From Heterocephalus glaber (lineage: Eukaryota; Chordata; Mammalia; Rodentia; Bathyergidae), in assembly GCF_000247695.1 (NCBI RefSeq), contig NW_004624795.1:8173694-8237693 (forward strand): DNA of 64,000 nt. The letters are read 5' to 3'. Under the pieces are notes generated by a model, which saw nothing but the letters and a program-made list of their open reading frames with translations, was not told the DNA's origin and made no database searches. Shown here piece by piece: positions 1 to 13,050 of this stretch. Position numbers and translations under genes: made by a program. Positions within the stretch are counted from its first letter, which is position 1, and every line of letters starts with the position of its first letter.

Positions 1-739
1 GTTGGAGTCCTATATGCCTCACTTATCTGTATGTCAAGTTCTTTTCCCCTCCTTGGGAAGTTTTCTGCCATCACTTCTGTGAATAGTTTTTTTATGTCAT
101 CTGCACTCTCTCCTGTTTCTTCGTTGATGCCAATCAGTCTCATGATATACTTCTTTGCATCATCTAGCAGCTGCTGGATTGATTCTCATAGTCCCTTACA
201 ATTTTCAAGCAGTTTTTATTTTCCTGATTACTAATTGCAATCTTATCTTCTATATCTGGAATTCTGTCCTCACATTGGCTCATTCTGCTGTGTAGACTTT
301 CAATGGAGTTTTTCATCTACTGGAAATCTATTTGTATCTGTTTTATGGACTCCATTGCTTCCTATGTTGGGATTCCATCATGTTCCTCAGCTCCTCTATT
401 TTTTTATTTGTGTCCTCTCTAGATTTATTATTCATGTCTTGCACTATGGGCAGAATCTCTGCTGTTATCTGAGAAATTATTTCTGAGTTCATTTTTTCCA
501 AATCCTCTTTTGTTGCCAGTTCAGGGAGTCCAAGTTGTTAAGTATCAGAGTGTTCCATCTCCTTTCCCTTTGGGGTTGCTGTAGGTGATCTTTAAGTCTG
601 GTTTTGAGACTTGTTTATGTGTCTTCTCATTTTGCCAAGGTGGGGGCTGTGCCATTGTTGTCCTCACAGCTCACTTCCTCTGTGCTGGGATCAGTGGAAT
701 GGCACCCTGAGAGCCCCTACCTCTGGGCTGGGAGAGGTC
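1..739 (-). mobile_element. L1 retrotransposon, 5'UTR end and broken ORF1 (partial, runs off left edge)
   Basis: Read on the minus strand, an ATG at 655-653 opens a protein beginning MAQPPPWQNEKTHKQ. A lysine/glutamate-rich coiled-coil-like stretch follows, then a part resembling the L1 ORF1p RNA-recognition region (IIG-like, E-ENFP, EAYRTP near the left edge). ORF1p is the RNA-binding chaperone of L1. The frame is broken early: a TGA falls in the first 40 codons and the downstream similarity continues in another frame, so the copy is dead. About 85 bp of GC-richer 5'UTR precedes the ATG (656-739), and similarity stops near 739. The 3' portion lies outside the window, so no target-site duplication can be tested. 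Confidence 0.85.
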
Positions 740-1128
740 AAACTATAGACTATTTCTAACATCACTGTATTTCATTTAAGAAATAAAATACTAGATGCAT
801 TCAGAAGATGGTGAGAAAAGAGTAATTACAACTTATAAATCATAAAATACTCAATCATTGTGAACACCCACTTTGATTTCTTTGCTACAGGTGAAAAATG
901 ACTACTGTGCTTTGAACCTTTCCAGTCATTCTTAACTTTATCTTGGAATGAAAGCAAGTATTCAGTTAGGAGACAAATGAGAAGCATTAATATTCCAATT
1001 GCTATATAAAATGCTATTTTTATTTTACTAATTTTTCTACAACTATTAACCTACTCCGATAAAATAAATTAAAATAATGAAAACTACTTGCTTTTGGAAG
1101 ATGAGATGATTGTTAATTCCACTGTCAA
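740..1128. other. Unique AT-rich DNA
   Basis: No gene, repeat signature or RNA structure recognised between the L1 5' end and the solo LTR. Confidence 0.5.
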
Positions 1129-1504
1129 TGTTGCAGAAATCTCTGAAAGAAATACACGGAGACACAGAATTCAGATAAAATAATAAAATTTCTTCTCACA
1201 AGCAGGTGGGAATGCCAGAAAATGTCTGGCTAGTATCTGTGCCCTTTGTTCAGTGTTTCCCTTTTTATATCCTTTTTAGCCATTATCTCATCTCTAGTGG
1301 TCTTTGATGTGTAAATACAATTCCAGTTCCTATTTACAAATCACAGACACAAGATAGGCACATATACATTGTAAATTCACCCTGGCATGGTAACTTTGTT
1401 AGGTAAATGAAGTTACAGGTTACAGTCAGCTAATCCTCACCTTAAACAAGGAGTTATGGGAAAAGCAAATCTTAAAAGAACACATTACTTATTTTGCTTC
1501 TACA
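1129..1504 (-). mobile_element. Solo LTR, class II (ERVK/IAP-like) endogenous retrovirus type
   Basis: On the minus strand the 376-bp unit begins TGTAGAAGC and ends TTCTGCAACA, the TG...CA ends expected of an LTR. A TATA-like GGATATAAAAAGGG lies at 1271-1258. An A/T-rich polyadenylation-type stretch is followed by a U5-like segment with the TCTGTGTCTCCGTGT motif typical of rodent class II LTRs. No gag, pol or env sequence adjoins it, so it is a solo LTR left by LTR-LTR recombination. The 6-bp flanks do not match, which suggests age or mutation. The class assignment rests on recalled motif similarity. Confidence 0.7.
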
Positions 1505-4500
1505 ACTACCTTAATATTCAATCTATTAAATTATCTGAAACTTTTCCGTATCATCAATATCTTACATCCTCAGTAATATTTTATATCTTTTCAGTGTTAT
1601 TCTTTGTTTAAACCCGTTAGCCCAAGAATATATAATTACCATCTGCATCATAGTATAATATTCACTTTTCCTCCATCCTCAAGTGTTTCCTTCTTTTTGC
1701 CTTCCTGTCTTCTATATAACATCTCCTTCATTCCTTGGATGTGACCTGGAAGTTGAGCCACTTTTTCAGCCCTGGGATAGTCCTCCTGGAATCTCCTCAT
1801 TCCTAACCCATGGTTCTGTTAAGAACGACATGGGAATTCTGTGAGTGATCTGCCTTTCTCTCGCATTTCTCTTCTCCCCTGTTCAGCTCCCTGAAATGTT
1901 GAAAGATGAGTTGTTTTGTCTTGACAAAATTCCCTTGCAAGTTTTATGAACTCTTTAATACACAGTCATTGTTCTTCCCTTTTCATTTTTTGCACAGGAC
2001 AAATTCACATTTTCCTACTTCCCTTAAGGTTCTTGAAGTAAAAAGGAACCTGCCAAGAACGAATCCCAACCTTTATATTATCTCAAGAGAAATGCTCAAT
2101 GGCATCCATAATGTTTAACAGATTTTAGTATTTTCCTTCCTCCTAACAATACTCAGTGCTTTCCTGGGCCTCTAGAGTTTTCTTCTGTTTTGACCTTGCT
2201 AATTATAAATTGGCTTCTGCCATCTACCTGTAGGAATTTATTAAACATTAAACAATGGCATTTTGTTCTGCTTTTCAGAAATGTGGGGAAAGGGGAAGCT
2301 GAATTCTCCTATCCTTTCACAGGAGAAGCATGTATGTAAAACCTTCAGGCAGAACCTAATGAATTTAAGCCCACTGGACCATCCCTTTCATTTCCTTTTT
2401 AGTTTTGTGAGTAATACCCAAGCATATGCTTGTTTTAGATTAAATAGCCTTGTTATCACTGGAGTGTATTTGTAATTCTGCAACTAGAGATGGCAAGCTT
2501 TGAATACTGTAGGGTAAGTTTAATATGTTTTCAAATATCAAAACAATGATCAATGATTTAGAGATTCCCAAGGCAAATGCTGAATCAAGGACATGAGCAA
2601 ATTGTGGTGAGTCATATTGCATTCCAGAATGTTGAAATTTGGAAATGCTGCTTTAAATCCTACAGTCCTATCTTCTCACTTTATGAATGAACCATTCTCA
2701 ACCCAGAAATACAGTTAACTACTCAGAGAGTAAAACCAAAAATACAGCTAAGTCTTCATATTCTAACCTTCTTTCCATTTCCACTTTGACACATTCCTAA
2801 ATCCAACAAATAGTGACCAAAATGAGATATTCAGAATATATTGAGATGCTTTCATTTGAAAGACATGAATCTCTTTTTAGTTGATATTCAAAATATTGCT
2901 GAAAATTAGGGAAGAGCAACTTAGTTTTTGCTTTCTTGTGAAATATCAAGCAGAGATAATCCAGGTCATGAAACTCACTTGAAAAAATTTCTATATAGTC
3001 TTAAGATATTCTTTCATTTATATAAATCACTTTCTCATCTGCAGTCCCAGGCATTCCATCCTGATAATGGGAAATAGCCTTTGCTAGTGTTGGTTTTGTT
3101 TCTGCAAAAAGATCTTCAGGACAAATTATTTAAGACAACTTGTACTACACATCAAAGTAAGGGAAAATTATTTCTTTCAGAGCCCAAATGTTCTAGAGAA
3201 GGTCAAAGAGGTCTTGATAAAATATAAGGAGGAACTGCTTTACTCTGAATCACTGTGCTTTTTCAAATACAATATTCTGGGAAGGGATAGGGAATTAATG
3301 CTTTTCACAGTTCTTTACCAATTCATAATAGGCGATAATGGTAATCCTCTGAATATTGAAATAGTAAATGAATAAGGTAGAGTTCAGCATTATTTCAATT
3401 CACAAACTTATCTCTGTCACACAAGTATGAAACAGCAATCAGTAAAAGAACACAGAAAATAATCTTTAAAACAAAAGTTTATAAAACAATGTCTAGAAAT
3501 GCTATTAAAATGTTGATACTGTGTCCTAAATATTGCTTTCACAAATAAACAGAAATACACTTAAGTAAAATAAAATTTATTATTTTACTTATATGTATAT
3601 ATTAATATGTTCAAGGGAAAAGAGGGAGGAAAACTCAGATTATTTGAGTTTCTATTTTAGGCTAGGCATTCTACAAGGTAATAAGTACTTCACCTTATGT
3701 AAATTCCATGATAATCAATGTAAGAAAAATAGTCTCAGAAAAATAATTTAAACTTATTTAAATCACACGGAAAATGGAGAACATAAATACAATTTAATTC
3801 TAAATATTTAGGACTTTAATGTTTCAATTATAGAGCTATTCATAATTTGTTAGGGGGTTGGAACTATTGGTAAAAATACTCTTGGACAAAACACTGTTTA
3901 GCCTAGATTGGTGAGTATATTCATCATGTTTGCCTTTCTTTCTCCTGTTTCTTCTTTTCCTTGCCCTCTTTTTTATTCATTTGAATAATTTGAAATGACA
4001 AGTAATATATTTTCAAATTATATCTTTTCAATATTTTTGTACATAATCTTTTATTTTTCAAATTATAATTATATCTATTAACATTTTGTCATCAACTTTT
4101 GCAAAGATCCTGCTTTTGTTTTACACTCATTGTGGTTTATACTTGATCCTATGTCTATTGTAATGAAACTGAGTTATTAAAATCAACTTTTCAAAATTCT
4201 ACTTATGTTGACTTTAATTTTACAGTGAATTTAATTAATCAATGAAATATTATTAAAAATAAGATAACTGAGCTTGAATTCTCCAGGACTTTTTGAAATG
4301 TTAGAATACAAATGTAAATAAACATATTCTATGTCTTCTAGGAACTTATTTACATTTAATAGTAACAGCACCTTACATCTAAACAAACTATTGTAGTTAA
4401 TGAAACACTTTAAGATGCAGTATTTCATAATGAGATAACTTAAAAAGATATACTAAACCTATTGGGATATGTTATTTGGGAGAGAAATATGAAAATAAAA

Positions 4501-5040
4501 TTTAATTATATTTAGTTTAATATCTGAAAAAAGTTATTGATGAGGTTAGACACAATATTAAAGTGTAACAAATAATATTTGTTTCTAAATCTTTTAGGAA
4601 TATACCTTTACAACTTTTAAAATAAATTTGACTAGAGATATTGGGTTATGATTTCAGGGTTACTGCAATAGATTGATTACAAGAAAGGGAGATTTCAGGA
4701 AGAATGTAGTTTGAAGAAATAACTACAATTGAGAAAGGCAAAGTCAATAATTTTTATGATTTTATGGTGATTGTAGCCACTATAAGAAATTAATTTAAAT
4801 ATACCTCATAGCCTTTGAGGCTTAGATATACATTTCATACAAATATAACACCAAAGAATTTTGTAATTTTCAAAATTGTGATTTGCTACTTTGGCCATAG
4901 GTAATTATATTATCTTGGAGATTTAACAAATATCGAGAAAAAAAAACCACTCTCAGATGTTTTAGGGTGAGTCCAAGGTATTGCTATGTTTTAAAATTAT
5001 CTTGGGTAGTTCTAATGTATGTGTAGGGTTGACCACACTG
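1505..5040. other. Unique AT-rich DNA, no gene recognised
   Basis: Long AT-rich stretch. ORFs of 60-70 codons are scattered and lack domains, compositional bias or splice context. Ancient repeat fragments too decayed to see by eye may be present. Confidence 0.45.
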
Positions 5041-5203
5041 CCAGAATTGTTTCTCAAATGTTACCCTGTCTCAGAATCATTAGAGAACATTTAAAGTCCT
5101 TAATGTCCAAATCACTATATGTGTATTTGTGACTGTCATTTGATTTTTGCTCTAAGGTGTTGTTGATGCTACTGGCTCAGGGACCATATCCTAAGAATAA
5201 CTG
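5041..5203 (-). repeat. MER5A-like hAT (Charlie) MITE fragment
   Basis: The left end resembles the MER5A terminal repeat (CAG..TTCTCAAA), followed by a match to the 'CATCAGAATCA' block. The right end resembles the MER5A 'GATGCTGCTGGTC..GGGACCA' block. Length (about 163 bp) and order fit a minus-oriented copy of this old non-autonomous DNA transposon. Confidence 0.55.
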
Positions 5204-5765
5204 AGTAAGGAAATCAAAGTTGTCATGGTAAGCAGGAGTCATTAATGGTGATTGCATTCGTTCAAAAATAACTACAAGGGATATGATGTTGTGTTGAGTT
5301 CTAGGAATTCAGAGATGAATAACAAAGATCTTATAATCAAGGAATACATGACATTGCCATAGATTGTAAAATCAATTCTATGTCAAAAATGCTGTGTGAC
5401 ATTGAAAAAGTAATTGCAATTTCATCATTGGATCAAACAAGGTGGGAGAATTGAACTCCCACTCCGAGCCCTTTCAGACCTAGCCTTGTGTAATTCAGGT
5501 TTCCAGTTAGGCAGTGTGATAGAAGATGAGAAAAATCTGACCCAGAAGTGCAGCAGAAGTTTCAGACTGAGGCACTCCACACACTTGGGACATCCTACAG
5601 GAGATTGTGGGCCTTAAAGATTTTTATAAGTTTATTAGAGTAACCTTCACAATATGTTTGGGTAGCACTGTTAGAGAATTTATAGCTTCTAAATCCTCCT
5701 AGTCAAGGATAATCATTCTCATACACTAGGAGCATCCATCTTTACATAACAAGGAAGGTTAGATA
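5204..5765. other. Unique DNA with one short hairpin
   Basis: No gene recognised. A perfect hairpin with 7-bp arms (GTGGGAG / CTCCCAC) and a 7-base loop sits at 5442-5462. A 67-codon ORF (5414-5617) spans it but resembles nothing known to me. Confidence 0.4.
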
Positions 5766-6320
5766 AGTCAGGGCTCTCCAGAGGAAAGAATGAACAGAAT
5801 CACATATCATTATAAAAGAGGTTGTAGTGGCTTACACAATCAAAGGCTGGGCAGTTTCACAATGGCTGCCTGCAGTCTCACAATAGCTGCCTGCAGTCTG
5901 GAGTGCTGATAAAACAGTAGCTCCTCAAAGAAGCTAGAAACTTCAGAACAAGATAGACCAATGATGCAGCCCCAGTCCTAGGATGAAAAGCTGAAACATT
6001 TTTGCAAAGTCACTAATGTGAGTCTACATTCAGAAGCCAAAAAAGCTGCAGTTTAGTGTATTTGGGTGATGGTAGGATCAAAATCCAAAATGCTGTCAAG
6101 AAGAATGGCGCTCACACACGGAGCCTGTCTTCCTCCTTCTTCAGCTTTTTGCTCCACCCAGGCCCCCAGTCTATTGGACGGGTCTCCTCACATTCAAGGT
6201 GGGTCTCCCCTCCTCAGTTCCAGAAATCCCACCCAGACTCACTCCTAAATGTGTTTCATTGGCTCCTTAGGCATCTCTAAATCCAGTCACCTTGACACCC
6301 AAGATTAACCATTATAGTCA
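5766..6320 (-). mobile_element. ERVL-class LTR, MLT2-like
   Basis: On the plus strand it starts TCAGGGCTCTCCAGAGGAAAG and ends CACCCAAGATTAACCATTATA. These correspond to the reverse complement of the MLT2 (ERVL) LTR ends, 'TGTGATGGTTAATTT...' and 'CTCTGGAGAACCCTGA'. A 21-bp near-duplication (TCACAATGGCTGCCTGCAGT type) lies near 5857-5900. No internal retroviral sequence adjoins it. Confidence 0.7.
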
Positions 6321-7742
6321 ACAACTTCTGACCTAGTGTTATTCCACAGTAGTATCCACATTCTTGTGGATCAGGAGTGAATTTCTTGTATTTCTTAAGA
6401 AGACAAAGGTTTAACAAATTGTTTGAGCAGTAGGAGTTGTAAGGAGTTACAATAGACTCTGTCATACACAGAAAACCCCCACAGAAGAGTATACATAGGA
6501 CCTGGTCTACCTGTAATGTTGTCCCTTTTGTTTTCTCCCCAAATTACCTAAGGCATTTATTTATTTTTCTAGAAGACAGCCCGATATAGGGAATTAATAC
6601 ATTGTGGAATTTAGGGTATATTTGTGTTTTTTTGTTGTTTTAGATAAATACATATATAAACATATTAGATTATGGCTGCCATCTATGGTAAGCATGGTTG
6701 ACTTCTGAAGATTTTTGGCTACAGTTTTCAATAGTGCAAGTAGTAGGTTCATATACTAATAATAGATCAGCATCTTTTTATCTTCTATCACACTAAAAGA
6801 ATGGTATTGAAATAAAGTTGCTGCTTTCTTTTAAGCGTTTTCACTATCAGAAAGTAATGGCCTTGAACAATCTTGAAAATGGCAATACTAACTTTGAAAA
6901 ATCGCCCTCTTCTCCCCAAAACAGTCTATTCATAAAAGAATATATAATTTAATTGTAGAAGAAGGAAAAATAACGAAAGTAATCATAAGAGGCAAAGAAA
7001 TGGAGGATGTCTACATATGAAAAGTAAATGAAGAGTTTAATTAATAATTTCTGTGCTTTATCCTCCAAGCACTAGTATTAATGAAAAATGTGGAGTGTTC
7101 TGAGAACTGAGGTAGTGCTTTTGTTGCTTTATCAGTATGATAAATGATTCGTTGTGTATTTCACTGTTCTCTTTGAATTTAATTCACCATGGCAGGTAAA
7201 ATTCTCCCTTGTAAAGTGGCTAGCTAGGGAAATCACTTTGGAGGGAGAGGGAACTGAAAACTTCGTGGAGGAGCAAAGAAAAATGAATCTGGGGATCACA
7301 CTGAAGGCTTTGAAAGCTGGATACATTCTTGACTCAAGAACACTGAAAATGCTACTGAAGGACTGTAAAAAAGACCACTTGAGTTTGTACAGGGAGATGA
7401 TTGGGTTCTGAGACAGTCTCCACTGATTAATAAACAAATTCTACAGTGTTCTCATTTTGAAGTTTGTCCAAGAGAAGGTTATATTTTTAAATTTAAATTT
7501 ATTTTAAACAAATATATGAAGACATAAAAATGTTACATATTTACGGGATACCATGTTATGTTTTTTTACATCTACACAATATTGATACTTAAAACATGAC
7601 AAATATTCCTGTCTTCAAATGTTTACTATACTCTTGGTGGAATACGTATGTGCACTTATTTTCTTTTTCATAACAAATACATTCTTTGTATGTTTCATTT
7701 TCACTTTTTTTATCAGAGATTTATCAAAAACAATTCACTAAG
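6321..7742. other. Unique AT-rich DNA
   Basis: No gene recognised. Overlapping ORFs on both strands at 7132-7437 (101 and 85 codons) are in opposite orientations over the same bases and have no family features, so they are treated as chance. Confidence 0.45.
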
Positions 7743-7885
7743 TCAGCTAAGGGTTTGCTGATGCACGCCTGTAATCCCAGGATTTAGGAGGCTGAGGCAG
7801 GAGGATTGCCCCCGTTGCAGGCCAGCTACATAGTGAATTCAAGGCCAGCCTGAACTACACAGTGAGACTCTGTCTCAAAAAGAAA
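7743..7885 (+). mobile_element. B1 SINE (7SL RNA-derived)
   Basis: Shows the 7SL-derived head GCACGCCTGTAATCCCAG, then GGAGGCTGAGGCAGGAGGATT, and two related copies of the GGCCAGC..ACATAGTGA segment, which is the internal duplication of rodent B1. It ends GAGACTCTGTCTCAAAAA. Flanks share TCACTAAG (7735-7742 and 7886-7893), a short target-site duplication consistent with L1-driven insertion. The pol III A box lies in the first 25 bases. Confidence 0.88.
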
Positions 7886-9599
7886 TCACTAAGGAAATCA
7901 GAGAACCTTTGTAAAGTAACTTCAGGCTTTGGACTTTAGGCAGAATGAAATATTAAAATATACTTCTTAGCTTTCAATGAATGTTAAAAAGTGAGAAGTG
8001 TATATGTTTCAGATTTACAGTGAAGAAGAAGCATTCAGAACTTTCCTGGTTCCCAGGCTTCTTTTTGATTTGGTACTAGTAATGGTAACACAATTTATGA
8101 AACTCAACTTTAGAAGATTATCCTGTGAAGATTTCTTGTTATGCAGATGGTTCAGTGTCTACTCTAGTGAAAGGGTTTAAATATTGCCAACTATCATGAC
8201 CTTATTGATAAAGAACTTAAGCATAGCCTTTATAAGAGGTCATTGTTTTTGAAAAAGGATCACCCTTCTACAATCTCATTAATTTTCTAGACACAGCTAT
8301 TAAATTGTACTTGGTTTCCTTTACAAAAAGTTGCTAATCTATGTTTATCAGGACAGCATACATCTGAGAAAGAGGCCAAATTTAACCAGATAATCAGTAA
8401 TGACTATTGTTAATACTGTATAGAAAAATCTATTAGGACCAAAATGAAATTATTTCTAGCATGCTTTTGTCTCTGCTAAGTTTCCTTCAGTCTGATTTCA
8501 GATGGCAAGTAATGGAGTAATAAATAATAAAAATCTCGAAATGAGCATCTGGATCATGACAATTTTACAGAGTATACATGCCATTAAAATGATAAGGGCC
8601 AGAATCATTGATGGGCAGATTGAATATTGAAGTGGTACAAGACACTGGTTTATAAAATGTTTGTTTCCTAGCTGGTTTCCCCTTTTAAAAAATTGGTTAT
8701 GCCAGTGATATGAAATCATATTTTGCACATCAAGATTCAAGGTCTATTGTAATGCTGGCAGGAAAATAACTATTCTCTTCCAAATGAATGATAGTTACAC
8801 ATCTTAAATAATAAATAGCCATTATGGATCACTTATCACTTCATCTAATGCAATTTGGAAACAGTGGGTTGAAACAACTCTTCCAAAACAGAAATCATCC
8901 TTTGAGCAGCAGGATTCAGCTACTTGTATAGTTTATCTTCAAAAATTCTATATAGCCTATCAACTAATTTAATTACATACAATCAACATTTCCTAGAAAA
9001 TTCACCAGGAGTTTATACAGCAAAAATAATATTTCCTATTTGTAATATTACAGTATTTTTCTTGGTCATGACATTTTGATGCAGCTGCCTCCATGTGATT
9101 TGCACACACAAATATTTTAACTATGTCTGAAAACAGGAATATATTTATGAATAAAATAGGGTCTTTTCCTCATGGAACTTAATTTTTGTTGGGGAAACAC
9201 AACTTTACTAGGAATTACATAACAATTTAATTTTCTTGTGATGCAAGATATGAAGGTAACTACAGGTTCCTAACAGGAATACCTGAATTTTTCAGAAGTC
9301 AAGGTAATGTTTGCTAAAGGACAGGTGTTGGTGCCCAGCTCAGGCAAAGAAGGTGGATTTACTGTGTGAAAGACTAGCAGGATCATTCCAAATACAGAGC
9401 AGAATGTACTTGTTCTGGAAAAGAATAGGTTTCTCAGGCAAGAGGAATAATGGATCATCCAATGGACTGAAGGAAAACACTGAGTGTGAAAAGGAGCCAG
9501 AAAAACACATAAGTCTCCTGAGAACAACAGTATCCAGATATGCAGATATGTTTCTATATTGTGGATTTAGGTCTATATTTTTAAAAACAATGGGCAACC
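7886..9599. other. Unique AT-rich DNA
   Basis: No gene recognised. ORFs overlapping on both strands around 9270-9604 (85-97 codons) have no domain and contradict one another in orientation. Confidence 0.4.
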
Positions 9600-10035
9600 A
9601 CTAATTACCTAAAGTAGGAAAGCAATATGATTGAGTTTGTATCTGGGGGAAAACATGAATTCGAGAAAACTAATTGAGAGGCTAAGCAATCCAGGTAAGA
9701 GAGACTAAGGGAGTTTGGACTGACTGTTGGCAAATGAATTAGAGAAGGAGACATATCTGAACAGTATCATAAATTGGGTATCAGAGAATGTGGAAAAAAA
9801 GAAATCCTGAAAGATTCATGAGTTATACAAATGAATATTTACTAAGAGAACTAATATTGTTGTGAAAGCAGAATCTGTGGACAGGGTAGAATTGAGGCAA
9901 GAGATTATGAACTGAGTTTTATAAAAGAATCTGAACTCTCTGTGAAATATCCAGGTAGAGTTGTCAAACACACAGTTGGACACGTGAGGCTGAAACTGAG
10001 AGAAGGGATTAAGACTGGAGCTAATGTACGATTAA
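9600..10035 (+). repeat. Decayed ancient interspersed repeat (family not named)
   Basis: Contains phrases of a widespread old mammalian repeat: 'GAGAGGCTAAGCAATCCAGG', later 'AAATATCCAGGTAGAG..GTCAAACACACAGTTGGA' and 'GGCTGAAACTGAGAGAAGG'. The same consensus seems to recur at 33400-33650. I recognise the pattern but cannot name the family securely. Confidence 0.35.
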
Positions 10036-10754
10036 CAAAAAGATGGGTAGAAAGGAGACAAGGAAACTCAATACTTTATCCCACTTACTGCCTTGAAACT
10101 CCAAGTCCAATTCCTGCTCAGCTCTGCATGTAAAAACATTAACCATTTAGGAAAAGTTGGCAAAACAAATTTTCTTAGCCCTAAATTTGTCTAGTGTATT
10201 TCATCCAAGACTGATGACACCTGGATACATAGTTTTCAGGGTTTACAGGGACATTACCGGCTTTTACAACCTCCAGTTCACCTCCCACCACCACCACCAC
10301 CCTTAGAGCAATGCCTAGAAGTCTCCAGCCATTGTTCTAACCCTGTACTCACCTGAGTTCCAGGAAAGCAAAATCTCACAGACCACAGTGTGATGAGTTC
10401 ACCCTCTTGAGCAGGGACAATCATCTCATGGGAATGCAACTATGGAAACCCAGAAATGGGATAATGATCAAGCAGACCATGGCCTACCTCCAATGATCCT
10501 TAAACCCTGATGTGTTCTTCAGTGAATGAACTAGTTTGAATTTCGCCAGCATGACCCCTCTGCAGTTACTGAAGCTGAAGTCTTTTTCCTATGCTTCCCT
10601 TCTTCTTAATTTTGCCAAATAGACCTGCCTATGCCTCAATTTGATGCACCCTGAAATCCTTTTCCTGTGACAAAACTTAGTGAGCCTACTTTGCAGGCCA
10701 GCTTGAGTTTTCTATCTCCTCTTTGGGGGACCTTCTCGAACCCGCCCCATAAAA
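10036..10754. other. Unique DNA, somewhat GC-richer
   Basis: No gene recognised. A short (CAC)n run sits near 10285-10302. Confidence 0.4.
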
Positions 10755-10980
10755 TTTATTTACGCAGTACTCACCAGCGTCAAGCATTCTTCTAAACCTT
10801 CAGGTCTTCTAATTGCTTAATTCTCAGAGAAACACTGTGAGGAAACTCTTATTATTACCCTTGGCCTTCAGAAGCAAAGAATGAGGCATGGAGAATTTGA
10901 ACAATCTGTTATCATCATATCATGGGTGAGTAGATAAGAAGTGAGTTCAGCTCAGGTTTGCAATCCATTCTTTCCCTTGA
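10755..10980 (-). repeat. MIR SINE (tRNA-derived, ancient)
   Basis: On the plus strand the order matches antisense MIR: an AATTCTCAGAGAAACACTGTGAGG segment, TTATTATTACCC, then 'GCAAAGAATGAGGCATGGAGAA' aligned to 'GAGGAAACTGAGGCACAGAGAG', and a tail resembling the MIR core and B-box antisense (AGTTCAGCTCAGGTTTGCAA). Confidence 0.6.
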
Positions 10981-12780
10981 CTGGGGAGCATCTCAAGAAA
11001 GAAAAAAATTATAATCTGATAAAATCTCCTCATAAATATGTTAATGATGGATGACCTGACATGGATCTAGTAATTTACTAACAATAGAATCATTACCTCT
11101 GAAATGCGTCTGGAAATGTACTTGGTCTTCCAGGAATGGCTTGTAATTAACAGAGTTGAAATCTATGAATTTGTGAACATGGTTTCATGGAAAATGTAAC
11201 ATAAATTCTATCACTAAGAGCCTAAAAGAAAAACTGTTTTCACTTCTTTTTGGATATCAAATGCACACATATATGACTTTTACTCCTCATACACTGTATA
11301 TAGATCTATATATGGCCTTGCTATGCTAATGTGACCAAAAAACGATACGGGGAGCTAGCACTGGCCTAAAGCCCCAAAACAAAACAAAACAAAAATAAAC
11401 AAATACACAATCTAGGGACAATTGAAAAGTTAGCCAATGTGGATGAACTGGCAAAGGAATCTGAAAATCACTAATCAGAGAAATAAAAACAATGGGAACA
11501 TGTGGTGTTTTGAAAACAGAGAATATGTTAAGTTCATACCTTGATGCAACCCCGAAATTCATCCCATCCTGAACCCTGTCTGGTGCTGAAGTGGGCCTTG
11601 AACAGAAAGTTGGGCTACAGATGGTGAGGGACAAGACACAGTGTGGGTGAGGGATGATGATCAGGATGCATTTCAAGATGTTGGTAGAGGTCAGAAAGGA
11701 GTTTTGCTCAGAGTTGGGGTGAGGGAGGATGCATTATCTTGGTGCATCTGTGTCAAATTATGTATTAGCAGAAGACATGTGTGCTACACCAGTTTAATTC
11801 AGAAATGCACTTCAATAATTTTAAGCAGAATGTTTACTTGTTTTCTAACAACTCTCTGATATTCTGAGTGATTTGCTTCTCATATGCACTAATTACTTTA
11901 TAAATGTTATTATGGTCATAGTTATTTATTTTCTAATAATAATTTCAGCATACTAATGGAATTTGCTTTCCATTTGAAAACCTAGAGGACAAATTAATCT
12001 GCCTTTTGTAAGATTCCTAATTGTAATTTTTTTGATTGAATGCATATTAAGTACTCAAATAGAAAGGAGAGCAGAAATTTTATATGATTCCATAAAGAGG
12101 TCTCTTAGGCTCAGCTGTCAACTGTATAGTTAATCCTCAATTAAATGTTTTTCTTAGTTGTTTCACTAAATACAATGTCATCAATAAACTTCAAAATGAT
12201 AGGATAAAGAACTGAGAAAATATTGCCAAATAAAAATAAGCTTAACACATTTTCTGGTTTATAAAAAAAATACAGACGTAAAATTTCTGAAATTGTGTGG
12301 AAAAGGATAAATTAGACAGTGAACATTGTAGTGCTTGAGAGTCAGTGATTTGCACTGTGCACATTACCTTATAATTTCTTGAAATGAGCCATTTTGATGC
12401 AACCAGGGCAAACCTTAATATTAAAATATATTTTGCATAAACATGATAGCATGAAAATTACTAAACAAAAGTGGCTACTATGAGAAAAATGTATGGAAAA
12501 TTCCTAGGGCATTCAACTGTATTTATTAAAGTAGCATCTAAGACACACTAGATTTTTTGGGATGCTCTGAGAAAAAAAGGATTTAAGTCATTTTGAGAAA
12601 TACTTTACTACCCTCTAATATTCACAGAGCATGCAAATATTTTAAAGATTCTGAACACTATTTTTAATGCCAACCTAAATTAATTTACCCAAGTACTTCC
12701 AAAACTAATTTACTCACAAGATTATGATTAGATTGTGATTTAATTGTGATCTGATCATGTATGTTTGCAAAATGCTACTG
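10981..12780. other. Unique AT-rich DNA
   Basis: No gene recognised. The longest ORF, a 116-codon minus-strand frame at 11326-11676, has no known features. A short A/C-rich tract, CAAAACAAAACAAAAC, lies near 11377-11392. Confidence 0.4.
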
Positions 12781-13050
12781 ATATTTGGTAATATTTATTC
12801 ACCATTTATTCATTCAAAACATTACACTAAAAGTGTTATGTGTGTACAGTATTTCAAATCAATCTTAACCAACCTAAGGGGAGGGTACTGCTATTACTTC
12901 CACATCTTGTGGCAGAAAGTGAGACTGACATACAGTAATTAATGCATTACTCAGGTTGTCTATGAATTCATTAATATAGTCAACAAGTATCTGGGACTGA
13001 ATTCCAACTTAGGTCTGGCTGAGTTCTTTACTTTGTTTTCTTAATCACTA
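12781..13050 (-). repeat. MIR-like fragment (weak)
   Basis: Contains 'GGGTACTGCTATTACTTCCACATCTTGTGGCAGAAAGTGAGACTGA' read in pieces as the antisense MIR body, followed by a diverged tail. Divergence is high and insertion ends are not seen. Confidence 0.4.

Noticed and set aside
6056..6280. Two overlapping plus-strand ORFs
   Set aside because: They lie wholly within an antisense MLT2-like LTR.
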